This document shows, in pieces, positions 9,927-20,460 of a DNA stretch of 64,000 nt. Position 1 is the stretch's first letter. Each line of letters opens with the position of its first letter. The DNA is taken from assembly GCA_029057785.1 (NCBI GenBank), contig JAIDZC010000023.1, forward strand, positions 1 through 64,000, written 5' to 3'. Source of the DNA: Anaeroplasmataceae bacterium. GTDB taxonomy: Bacteria; Bacillota_I; Bacilli_A; Acholeplasmatales; Anaeroplasmataceae. The position numbers and the translations under genes are program-made. The notes below the pieces were generated by a model. That model was not told the DNA's origin. It saw only the letters and a program-made list of their open reading frames with translations, and ran no database searches.

Positions 9927-12485
9927 TTACTCGTTTTTATGTTCTGGAGAATTGATAACAACATCTCTAAAGGTTACAGAGGCATTTTCAGTTTTTATGC
10001 TACCAATTGTATGAATATTATCCAAATATGCTGTACATCCTTGCTCAATTGTAAGAACAGTACTAGAAGTTCTATCATCATATGTCAAAATCTTTAAATT
10101 TCCATTTTTGATTTGAGCATATGAGGTAGAAATGACAAGCATACTATCTGGTACAATTAAAGTGAATCCTCCCAAATCGAGGAAAAGCTCTTTGCCCTGA
10201 ATGATGATTTTTTCTTCAAAGAAATCACCTTCTGCATATATCAAATCTTCACATAAGGATAGACATTTATATTCTAAGGAGGAGGAAAGATATTCCTTGA
10301 TATCTATACTCTCTATACTAGGCTTTGTAGCATAACTAGGAGATATGCTAGTTGATGGATTGTAAAGAATAGCATTTGTAGAAGTAAATAGCTGAACTTG
10401 ACTTCCAATATGAAGTTGGCTTGCAGAATAGGAAACCTCTAGTTCTTCTTTATCTTTTTCAACACAAAAGAAGGCATTGGCCTCTCCAATCAAGTTTTTC
10501 CGAAGGATAGACTTTTCTACAACAACACTGCTTTCCTCTTGAGCCTTTATAGCATAGGATTGGGTGGCAGTAACATCTACATTTCTTATTATAGCCTTTG
10601 CATGACAAACACGTATTCCACCAATAATTGTAATATTTTCAACAAGAAGGTTTGCTGGATTACTACTAGTTATCACAAAATTACTAGCTACATCTGCCAC
10701 CAAATCTCCATTTCTTATAAAAGAGTGAATTGCTTTAAAACATAACTTGTTATTTGCTATACTTAAAGTATACCCATTTAAATTAATAGCTGCATAGTTA
10801 CCTTCTAAAATCACATCACTTTGAAGTTGAATATCATTTGTCAAAGTTAAGTCATAAGCGTCTTTTTGAATTAAATACTGCAACTCCTCTTCTGTATTCA
10901 CATATTGTCTTATGGGAAGCTGCTCCACCTTTGTATCGCTATATTTCTTTCCTTCAATCGAAACCTCTGCTTGATATTCTATCAATCCTTCTTTCTCAAA
11001 TGTAGAGGATTTATAATTCACTTCTATAGGATCTACATCAAAAGTAAGAGTGGATTGATTACATTTACAGGAGATTTGAGCACATACTTGATAGCCATTT
11101 ACAATTGGCTGCCATATCCATAAGGGGTGCTCATAATCATAATCATGATGATTAGGATTAATTGGAAGAATTTCTTCCTTCACATCAGTATAAGTTTGCT
11201 CATGGAGATTTATATTCGCAGTATAAATCACTTTTCCTTCAGATACACATGTAGCTAAAATTGTATTTATTTGAATTTGTGCTGAATAAATATCAAAATG
11301 TGTGGAATCATTTTTACAAGAAAAACAAAGTTGTGCTTCTGTGTAGCCTTTCCATTTCCAAGTATACTCCTCGAAATTAAAGTCATGATTCAATGCCTCA
11401 ATTATTTCTTCTTTCTGATCTGTATATGTTTTTCCATCCACAGTGATTGTTGCTATATGGGTTTTCTTCCCAGACTTAGTACAAGTAGGTAATTCAGATT
11501 TAGTTTCCATTTCTGCATTGTAGCTAACCTGATGAGTTTTGTCATTGATGCATGTAACCTTTGCAATTGCAGAGGTATACCCCTTCCAATCCCATTCTAT
11601 ATTTTCATAGTCAAAGGCATGTCCAGTAGCAGGAATTACCTCCTCTAACTTGTCCTCATAGCTTTGACCCTGAATAAAAATAGTTGCAGTTGTAATCCTT
11701 TTTCCATCTGTAGTACAGGTGGCTTCCAATATCTCAGAATGTAGTTCTGCTTCACATTGTAGTGTATGAGATGGATCATTTTTGCAAGGAATCTTTGCAA
11801 TCGCATTTGTGTTATTAGTCCAAGACCAGCTAATATGCTCTAAATCAAAATTATGATCGAGTGGTAAAATGATTTCTTCTTTCTGACTATTATATTCGGT
11901 TTGATCTACACATACAGTTGCTGTGTATATTGTCTTTCCCGCTTCTGTACAAGTTGCTAGAATAGTTTTACTTGATACATCTGCCACGTATGTTTTTTTA
12001 TGCTGCTCATCATTACTGCAAGACACAACAAGTTTTGCAGCTTGAAAGGCATCCCACTGCCAATCTGCATGCTCATAGTCGAAATTGTGTCCAAGAGCCA
12101 TTAAATCCTTTTGTTCTTCTATTACCATATTACAATAGGAGCAATACTTCCCTCTAGTTATTCCTGCAGTCTCACAAGTAGGTTCTATGGATGGAGTTTC
12201 CACAAAAACATGATCTGTTTTGGGTAATTTAGTGTCTTCCCATGAAATCTCTTGTATAGCTTCTTTATCTTTATAGGCACGATTACATTGAGAACAAAAC
12301 CAGTACTCAATGCGACCTTCACTAATACAGGTTGGGTCTATTTTTAGAACATGCACTTTCGTATGAACATGCTCTTCCTTATATTGTTTTTTATCACAGC
12401 TCACTAAGAATAAAAGTAAAATTCCTATAATAAAATAAACTGAAATTTTAAGCATTTTATAACAGCCTTTTTTTATATACCTCAT
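9927..12485 (-). CDS. large repeat-containing surface lipoprotein
   Basis: Lipobox LVSC; about five tandem ~80-aa repeats (CTxxGKxxxTATxxxxxxxYxxxKEExIxxxxHxFDxExxxWxWxxxxxAxxxxxCxND); beta-helix-like C-terminus. Confidence 0.8.
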   Translation of the reverse strand: MRYIKKGCYKMLKISVYFIIGILLLFLVSCDKKQYKEEHVHTKVHVLKIDPTCISEGRIEYWFCSQCNRAYKDKEAIQEISWEDTKLPKTDHVFVETPSIEPTCETAGITRGKYCSYCNMVIEEQKDLMALGHNFDYEHADWQWDAFQAAKLVVSCSNDEQHKKTYVADVSSKTILATCTEAGKTIYTATVCVDQTEYNSQKEEIILPLDHNFDLEHISWSWTNNTNAIAKIPCKNDPSHTLQCEAELHSEILEATCTTDGKRITTATIFIQGQSYEDKLEEVIPATGHAFDYENIEWDWKGYTSAIAKVTCINDKTHQVSYNAEMETKSELPTCTKSGKKTHIATITVDGKTYTDQKEEIIEALNHDFNFEEYTWKWKGYTEAQLCFSCKNDSTHFDIYSAQIQINTILATCVSEGKVIYTANINLHEQTYTDVKEEILPINPNHHDYDYEHPLWIWQPIVNGYQVCAQISCKCNQSTLTFDVDPIEVNYKSSTFEKEGLIEYQAEVSIEGKKYSDTKVEQLPIRQYVNTEEELQYLIQKDAYDLTLTNDIQLQSDVILEGNYAAINLNGYTLSIANNKLCFKAIHSFIRNGDLVADVASNFVITSSNPANLLVENITIIGGIRVCHAKAIIRNVDVTATQSYAIKAQEESSVVVEKSILRKNLIGEANAFFCVEKDKEELEVSYSASQLHIGSQVQLFTSTNAILYNPSTSISPSYATKPSIESIDIKEYLSSSLEYKCLSLCEDLIYAEGDFFEEKIIIQGKELFLDLGGFTLIVPDSMLVISTSYAQIKNGNLKILTYDDRTSSTVLTIEQGCTAYLDNIHTIGSIKTENASVTFRDVVINSPEHKNE

Positions 12486-12665
12486 ACTATCTCTCCTTTT
12501 TCTTCAATATGAAATTATACTCTTCCTTCTTGTCTATTTATAAAAATAAATGCTGTCGTTTTTTTAAAACGATTTACATGTTTTATGGATAGACGATATT
12601 TTATTTTATAATTTACTAGAAATAAACAAAAAAAACTATCGTAAGAATTCCTACGATAGCTTAAA

Positions 12666-13832
12666 TTATGTTAAAATCCTTGTAAAAACTGAACTCCAAA
12701 GCTCAAAGAAATTTTTCTTTGCAACTTCTTCTTTACTGATGAGATTACCTTCTTGAATAAATTGATCATCAAGATAGATTAAAACCTTTCCAGTGCATTG
12801 ATTATTCTCTAAAGAATATTCATATTTGATTTCATATTCTAGCTTATCACTTCGCTTAGATAAGTAATATACATCGTCTTCAACAACTATATTAATCCTA
12901 TCTTTGTAAAGAATATGGTCTATAGAATCAACTACTTTATCCTTAGGAACTACCTTATCCAGCTTGTAGTTTGCATATCCCCAACGTAATAGTTCTAAGG
13001 ATTCTGCATTTCTAGTCGTTGGTTTATCATATCCAAATACGACTGTAATTAATCCCATGTTATCCTGCTTCATATGTAGAGTAATACAATACTTGGAAAA
13101 AGAGGTATATCCTGTTTTTAAGCCATCTAAGTTTTTCACTCTACCAATCATCTTATTCGTATTAACTAACCAAAATGGTTTTGCAGTATCTTTTCTAATA
13201 TAATCCTCTTGAAGATTCGTATAATTTAAAACATCAGGATGCTTCTTTATGAGTTCATTGGATATTACTGCTAAGTCATAAGCAGAGGTATAATGATTTC
13301 TACTAGATAATCCAGTACAATCAGAAAAATGTGTATTCTTTAATCCTAATTCTTCTACCTTAGCATTCATTTTATCAACAAAGGCAGACTCAGACCCTGC
13401 TAGATGTATCGCCATTGCTATGGCGGCATCATTTGCTGAGGCAATACATATACATTTTAGAAGTTCATCTACATTGATTTCATCTCCAATGGATAAGAAT
13501 GCTTTTGAGCCTTCTACCTTTGTTGGTTCTTCACCTATTGTAAGCATTGTTGATTTTGTGATTTGATTTGCTTCTAATGCTTCATAGATTAACAATAAAG
13601 TCATAATCTTAGTCATAGAAGCAGGAGGTAATCGTCTATCCTTTTCCTTATTATATAATACTTTACCTGTACTTGTCTCAATTAGTATTGCTGCAGTGCT
13701 ACCCTTACATAAATCTACTGTTTCAGTATCAACTGTCTTCTCTTCCTCATTAGGTTCTTCTACTGCGCTTACTTTTGTAGAAAATAATCCAACAAAGCAT
13801 GCCGCTATAAGAGCAAAAATCATCTTCTTCAT
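12666..13832 (-). CDS. D-alanyl-D-alanine carboxypeptidase (DacA/DacF-like)
   Basis: PPASMTKIMTLL (SxxK), SANDAAIA (SxN), DGLKTGYT (KTG). Confidence 0.93.
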   Translation of the reverse strand: MKKMIFALIAACFVGLFSTKVSAVEEPNEEEKTVDTETVDLCKGSTAAILIETSTGKVLYNKEKDRRLPPASMTKIMTLLLIYEALEANQITKSTMLTIGEEPTKVEGSKAFLSIGDEINVDELLKCICIASANDAAIAMAIHLAGSESAFVDKMNAKVEELGLKNTHFSDCTGLSSRNHYTSAYDLAVISNELIKKHPDVLNYTNLQEDYIRKDTAKPFWLVNTNKMIGRVKNLDGLKTGYTSFSKYCITLHMKQDNMGLITVVFGYDKPTTRNAESLELLRWGYANYKLDKVVPKDKVVDSIDHILYKDRINIVVEDDVYYLSKRSDKLEYEIKYEYSLENNQCTGKVLIYLDDQFIQEGNLISKEEVAKKNFFELWSSVFTRILT

Positions 13833-13916
13833 ATATATCACCAATAAAGTATATGCCCCAAGTTTTAGAATATAACAAAAAGCTATGCACAATTTTGTAC
13901 ATAGCTAAACTTAAAT

Positions 13917-14807
13917 CTATTCAACTGTCTCTGAAATTGGTTCATCTAATTCTTGTATAGAAGATTTTTTCTTTAGGAAATAGAAAACTCCGATAAAGCA
14001 AGCAGTAATGACTACAAAGCATGCACATCCTATTCCAATATGCAAAGGGGTAAGTAAATCCTTAAAATCAAATGCTAAGAATAAGGCAATGATGGAGGCC
14101 AACACAAAACCTAATATTGCCCACTTCGTTTGCTGTTCATATTTGCTTAAAAAATACTTCATAAGCTTGGCAATCGTAAAGAATCCTAAAATTAATCCTA
14201 ACGCAAAAATGAAAAGAATCACGAAAGCATCTAGTGGGGTCTTAAACAAATTAGAAATAGTATCTAATAATGGCTTATATAGTCCTATAATTAGTAAAAG
14301 CATAGAACCACTAATGCCTGGAACCACTAAAGCTACAGAGGCAAGTATTCCTACAAGAAATAAAGATGGGTACATATACCATGGCATTTTTAAATTAAGC
14401 ACAAGGTCTTTCCCAATTGGAATAAAGCATAGACCAAAGCATATTCCAAAAGCTACTATAGAAAATAAAATATCCCATTTCTTAAATCCAGATGCATAGG
14501 CATCTTTTCCAATTTTAGGTGTAGAACACACCATTAATGCTACAAAAATCATACATAATTCAAAAGGAATATGCTCTAATGCTAACTTCAAAGGAAAATA
14601 CATAGCTGCAAATGCCAATACCATTCCCAAGAACAAAGGCAGTAAAAACTTTAGACTTCCCTTGAAATCCTTTTTTAAATTACTTATTCTAGTTATTAAT
14701 TCTTCATATATCCCTAATAAAACAGCTAAGGTTCCACCACTTACACCAGGTATAATCATACCTAGTCCAATGATAGCCCCCTTTACCATAATTTTTAAAT
14801 ATCTCAT
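13917..14807 (-). CDS. DUF368 family membrane protein (PopT-like undecaprenyl-phosphate translocase)
   Basis: Duplicated motifs IIPGVSGGTLAVLLGIYEELI and VVPGISGSMLLLIIGLYKPLL. Confidence 0.88.
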   Translation of the reverse strand: MRYLKIMVKGAIIGLGMIIPGVSGGTLAVLLGIYEELITRISNLKKDFKGSLKFLLPLFLGMVLAFAAMYFPLKLALEHIPFELCMIFVALMVCSTPKIGKDAYASGFKKWDILFSIVAFGICFGLCFIPIGKDLVLNLKMPWYMYPSLFLVGILASVALVVPGISGSMLLLIIGLYKPLLDTISNLFKTPLDAFVILFIFALGLILGFFTIAKLMKYFLSKYEQQTKWAILGFVLASIIALFLAFDFKDLLTPLHIGIGCACFVVITACFIGVFYFLKKKSSIQELDEPISETVE

Positions 14808-14899
14808 AAACTACACCCTATACCCTTTTCCGCGCTTTAATATTATAGCATAGGATATCTTTATAAAAAATACTTTTACGACAAAAAAGTACACAAATT

Positions 14900-15466
14900 T
14901 TAATTTTGTGTACTTCCCTTATCAATAGACAACTTCTTTTTAATCTTTGTTTTATGCTTAGCAAGACCATAGAAAAATATTTCCATTTCTTTCTTAGAAG
15001 CAAAATTCTCTTTCTTACAAATGTAAAAATCATTTTCTCCTATGATAAAACAAATCTTTTCATCATATTCTATAATCTTTTTTAAAGCGTTATAAGGATA
15101 TTCTAATTTTGAAACCTTCTCTCCTACTTTAACCTGTAAAGAAAAACTTTCTTCCTTAAAAGTAAAAGTACTTAACATCCCATATTCTACAATCTTAGGA
15201 TTTTTTTTCTTTACTCTTTTTTTAATAGTAACGATAGAATATGTATTAATTAAAGTAAGAATTGCCGCAAAGGATAAAAATAGGATACCAATAACCATCG
15301 TATCAACAGAATTCCCTTGAGCAGAAACAATGCCAATTATTATTCCTCCTAAGATAGCCAATATTCCAGAAAAGATGTACTTTTTATAAAAATATTTTTT
15401 AGAAAATTCAGCAATCTCTTCTATTGCTTCTTCACTTGTTAAATAGGTTACATTTTTGATGATCAC
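14900..15466 (-). CDS. YcxB-like membrane protein, putative
   Basis: 188 aa, two TM segments followed by soluble domain. Confidence 0.55.
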   Translation of the reverse strand: MIIKNVTYLTSEEAIEEIAEFSKKYFYKKYIFSGILAILGGIIIGIVSAQGNSVDTMVIGILFLSFAAILTLINTYSIVTIKKRVKKKNPKIVEYGMLSTFTFKEESFSLQVKVGEKVSKLEYPYNALKKIIEYDEKICFIIGENDFYICKKENFASKKEMEIFFYGLAKHKTKIKKKLSIDKGSTQN

Positions 15467-15558
15467 TCTATCACTCCTTATAAAAAAGTGTTCAATAAAT
15501 TATACCATAATGGATGATGAATCAGCAAGAAGCGATTTCATAATTTAAGTATTTTTTC

Positions 15559-15587
15559 TTTACAAGAATATGAATTTATGATACAAT
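15559..15587 (+). promoter_or_regulatory. sigma-70 type promoter for tRNA pair
   Basis: TTTACA-N17-TACAAT about 20 bp upstream of tRNA-Gln. Confidence 0.65.
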
Positions 15588-15607
15588 TCATATTGGTCAA
15601 TAGAAAT

Positions 15608-15682
15608 AGCAGTTTAGCCAAGCGGTAAGGCAACGGACTCTGACCCCGTCATTCATAGGTTCGATCCCTATAACTGCTGCCA
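15608..15682 (+). tRNA. tRNA-Gln(CTG), CCA encoded
   Basis: AGCAGTTTAGCCAAGCGGTAAGGCAACGGACTCTGACCCCGT...GGTTCGATCCC..AACTGCTGCCA. Confidence 0.93.
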
Positions 15683-15688
15683 TCTTTT

Positions 15689-15762
15689 GCTTGCTTAGTT
15701 CATCGGTAGAACGTATCCATGGTAAGGATAAAAGGCTAGTTCGATTCTGGCAGTGAGCACCA
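15689..15762 (+). tRNA. atypical tRNA, anticodon GGT (Thr by anticodon), CCA encoded
   Basis: Acceptor GCTTGCT/AGTGAGC, D stem GTTC/GAAC, anticodon stem TATCC/GGATA with loop ATGGTAA, T stem GCTAG/CTGGC with loop TTCGATT, A73, CCA. Confidence 0.7.
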
Positions 15763-15807
15763 GTTCAAAATAAAAACTCTTCGTTATGAAGAGTTTTTTT
15801 ATTATGC

Positions 15808-16359
15808 TTAAGCTCTAGAAACATATGTACCATCAATCGTTGATACAATCACCTGCGTACCATTCTCTAAGAATGCAGGTACAGTCACCTCTAAGCCTGT
15901 TTCTAATACAGCCCTTTTACGATCTGTTGAAGAGCCCTTTACAGCAGGTGTAGTATCTGTGATAGTTAGAGTAACCTTATCAGGAAGACTTACACCTAAG
16001 ATTTCTCCTTCATAGAATGTAATGTTTACATTAGCACCCTCTAATATAAACTTCTTTTCCCACGTAAGTCTTTCTTCAGGAATCTCAATCTGCTCATAGG
16101 TTTCCATATCCATAAAGGCAAGTGCTTCTCCTGTGTTATAAATATATTGCATTTCCTTACGTTCAATATAACAACGCTTAAATGCAGAATCACTTCCCTT
16201 TAAAGCTGTTTCTGTAACTGTTCCAGATCTTAAATCCTTCATTTTAACACGTACATAGGCAACTTTATTTTGAAGTACATGCATGAATTCTAGAATTTGC
16301 ATCAGCTTGCCATCATATTCGATGACCATACCATTTTTTAAATCGTTTGTTGATACCAT
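15808..16359 (-). CDS. efp: elongation factor P
   Basis: MVSTNDLKNGMVIEYDGKLMQILEFMHV...YVRVKMKDLRSGT...; three-domain EF-P pattern. Confidence 0.95.
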   Translation of the reverse strand: MVSTNDLKNGMVIEYDGKLMQILEFMHVLQNKVAYVRVKMKDLRSGTVTETALKGSDSAFKRCYIERKEMQYIYNTGEALAFMDMETYEQIEIPEERLTWEKKFILEGANVNITFYEGEILGVSLPDKVTLTITDTTPAVKGSSTDRKRAVLETGLEVTVPAFLENGTQVIVSTIDGTYVSRA

Positions 16360-16426
16360 ATTTATACTTCCTCATCTTTCAAACAAAAAGGAGGATGAAT
16401 CCTCCTCAATGTTTAATTTTCTTTTA

Positions 16427-17824
<1,398 letters not shown>

Positions 17825-17953
17825 TTAAAATTCATTTTTTAAGAAAACGTTTTTATAAATTTGATTTTCATATATTATCTTTAAGAAATATGTCGTATAA
17901 ACAAATAATTCAAAGAAATATAGGGTGTCCCATTATTTTGAGACCCCCTACGA

Positions 17954-18586
17954 TTATATTCTTTCATATAAAACTCTTAATCTTTTATGGATAATTGCAG
18001 TAAATAAAACTACTATACTAGAAAGGAGTAAATTAAAAGGAATCACTGCTAAAAATATATAGCATACCATAAAGGTTTCTTTTGTAGCTTCTATTCTTCC
18101 AAAGGATATCAGTTTAAAAGCAGTGTTTGACATTCCAATAAGAGGCGTCATATCTCCTTTAAAGAAAAGATGTGTATACCAAGGAATATTAATAAATATA
18201 TTAGCTAAAATGGACATGAAAACCCATGAAATGATTACAACTGCAAAAGCTAGGATTGTTTTATTTTTAATGTTCAACTTTTGATAAATCAATCCAGCTG
18301 GTATAACTACTGCAAGTCCATTTAAAACATCTGCGATTTCTCCTACATAGCCTGTCCCCGTACCTGGAGGTAAGATCCATTTTAATAGGCATCTTAAAAC
18401 AACACAGACACAAGCATCCCATGGTCCTAACATAAATGCACATATCAAAATGGGAATCATAGAAAAATTAATATCTAAAAAAGAGGGAAAAATAGGAAGT
18501 GGAAATTTCACATAACAATATAAAATAATAGAAATAGCGGCAAAAATTGCTACAAACGAAATACGCTTTATTGCATTCTTCTTCAT
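17954..18586 (-). CDS. ribU: riboflavin ECF transporter S component RibU
   Basis: ECF S-component fold; downstream of FMN riboswitch. Confidence 0.85.
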   Translation of the reverse strand: MKKNAIKRISFVAIFAAISIILYCYVKFPLPIFPSFLDINFSMIPILICAFMLGPWDACVCVVLRCLLKWILPPGTGTGYVGEIADVLNGLAVVIPAGLIYQKLNIKNKTILAFAVVIISWVFMSILANIFINIPWYTHLFFKGDMTPLIGMSNTAFKLISFGRIEATKETFMVCYIFLAVIPFNLLLSSIVVLFTAIIHKRLRVLYERI

Positions 18587-18659
18587 AAATCATTCTCCTT
18601 TCATTAAAAAATATCCCCATATTTTATACGGGGATACTTAAAAACAAAAATTATTTTTA

Positions 18660-18770
18660 ACTTCTCTCATCCAGACTCTACTGTCGGTATAGGAATTACA
18701 CCTATTCATGCGCACAAACGCTCGCGGACTTTACCGCCGGTATGGAATTTCACCAAACCCCGAAGCTATA
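18660..18770 (-). ncRNA. FMN riboswitch (RFN element)
   Basis: Minus strand CTTCGGGGTTTGGTGAAATTCCATACCGGCGGTAAAGTCCGCGAGCG...AGGTGTAATTCCTATACCGACAGTAGAGTCTGGATGAGAGAAG. Confidence 0.97.
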
Positions 18771-18815
18771 TAGTTAATATTATTTTATATAGATTAGTAT
18801 TCTTTGTCAAGAATT

Positions 18816-20342
18816 TTATTTTACAATAAGTGACTTAGAAGTCATCTCTGCAGGAATTTCAACCTCAAGTAATTCTAATAAAGTAGGTGCTATATCAGAT
18901 AATATACCATCTCTTAGATGAATATTCTTATCTGTTACAACAACTGGAACTAAATTGGTAGTATGAGCAGTAAATGGTTTACCATCTGCATCTAATAGCT
19001 TTTCTGCATTTCCGTGGTCAGCAGTAATTAAAGCAACTCCTCCTACTTCATCTAATGCTTCAACACAGCGACCAACACAAGTATCTACTGCTTCTACAGC
19101 CGCGATTGCTGCTGGAATAACACCTGTATGACCAACCATATCACAGTTCGCAAAATTTAAGATGATGCAATCAAATTCTTTGCTTCTGATTGCTGCACAT
19201 ACCTTATCACATACCTCATAAGCACTCATATGTGGCTGTAAATCATATGTCGCAACCTTTGGTGAATTGACTAAAATACGAGTAGCGCCTGGAATTTCTC
19301 TATCAGCACCACCATCAAAAAAGAATGTTACATGCGCATATTTTTCAGTTTCAGCAATACGTAACTGCTTTAAGCCCGCCTCACTTACTACATCTCCAAA
19401 TAAATGGTCTAGTTTTTGTAAATCAAAAGCAAGAGGACCTTTTACTGTATCCGCATATTTCATCATAGATACAAAGAAAATATCCTTTGGAGCATGAGTT
19501 AAATCCATACGATAAGGCTTTTCAGCATTATAAACGATGCCTTCTGGATTTGACATACAAGTTGAAATTTGAATTGCACGGTCAGGTCTAAAGTTTGCAA
19601 ATACGATAGAGTCTCCACTTTCAACCATACCCTCTTTAGAACTTACAAATGGAACCATAAATTCATCTGTTACACCCTTTGCATAAGAGGCTTCAATTCC
19701 TTCAAATGGATCAGCATAGAATTCTCCTTTAGCAACAGTCATTGCATCATAGGCAACCTGAATACGATCATAGTTCTTATCACGATCCATACCATAATAT
19801 CTTCCACCTACAGTAGCAACTGTAACCTTTCCTTCTTCTACAATCTTCTTTAAATAAATGCTAGCACTCTTAGGGGCAACATCACGTCCATCTAGAAATG
19901 CATGATAATATACCTTATCTAAACCTAAGCTATGAGCAAGCTTTGCAATAGCAATGATATGAGATGTATGAGAATGTACACCACCATCACTACATAGTCC
20001 AAAAATATGGAACTTCTTATGGGTATTCTTAGCTCTAATAATAGCCTCAACAATAGCTTCATTTTGGTTAAAAACACCTGTCTTAATGGAATTATTGATA
20101 CGAGACAAGGATTGCCATACAATTCTTCCTGCACCAATATTCATATGTCCCACCTCAGAATTACCCATTTGTCCTTCTGGTAGTCCTACTGCCTCACCAC
20201 TGGCATTCAATGTTTTTGTATCAAATTCTTTAAAAATTCTGTCTAGATTTGGTTTCTTTGCTTGGCAAACTGCATTACCAGCAGAGCTATCTGCAATACC
20301 ATATCCATCCATTATAATTAACATAACTGGTCTTTTCTTCAT
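18816..20342 (-). CDS. gpmI: 2,3-bisphosphoglycerate-independent phosphoglycerate mutase
   Basis: MKKRPVMLIIMDGYGI, GNSEVGHMNIGAGR, ALITADHGNAEKL; start refined using GGAGGAT RBS. Confidence 0.98.
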   Translation of the reverse strand: MKKRPVMLIIMDGYGIADSSAGNAVCQAKKPNLDRIFKEFDTKTLNASGEAVGLPEGQMGNSEVGHMNIGAGRIVWQSLSRINNSIKTGVFNQNEAIVEAIIRAKNTHKKFHIFGLCSDGGVHSHTSHIIAIAKLAHSLGLDKVYYHAFLDGRDVAPKSASIYLKKIVEEGKVTVATVGGRYYGMDRDKNYDRIQVAYDAMTVAKGEFYADPFEGIEASYAKGVTDEFMVPFVSSKEGMVESGDSIVFANFRPDRAIQISTCMSNPEGIVYNAEKPYRMDLTHAPKDIFFVSMMKYADTVKGPLAFDLQKLDHLFGDVVSEAGLKQLRIAETEKYAHVTFFFDGGADREIPGATRILVNSPKVATYDLQPHMSAYEVCDKVCAAIRSKEFDCIILNFANCDMVGHTGVIPAAIAAVEAVDTCVGRCVEALDEVGGVALITADHGNAEKLLDADGKPFTAHTTNLVPVVVTDKNIHLRDGILSDIAPTLLELLEVEIPAEMTSKSLIVK

Positions 20343-20460
20343 AATATCCTCCATAAATTCCATATTATATTATAAACCAATTAAATTAAAAGTTCCATTA
20401 TTTTTTTTAAAACAAGAAAAAATGAGTATAGAATTTTCTTCTATACTCAATATTTTTATC

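Noticed and set aside
10539-11123. Plus-strand ORFs within the repeat lipoprotein gene
   Set aside because: Antisense of a strongly patterned repeat protein; composition atypical.
14008-14499. 163-aa plus-strand ORF opposite the DUF368 gene
   Set aside because: Low-complexity antisense translation of a conserved membrane protein; no RBS or motifs supporting it.
14818-15033. 71-aa minus-strand ORF overlapping the 188-aa membrane protein in another frame
   Set aside because: Out-of-frame overlap with a better-supported CDS; no RBS or family features.
17921-17955. Inverted repeat GGGTGTCCC...GAGACCCCC near the end of ribU
   Set aside because: Stem has a mismatch and no clear U-tract; probably an ordinary weak terminator.
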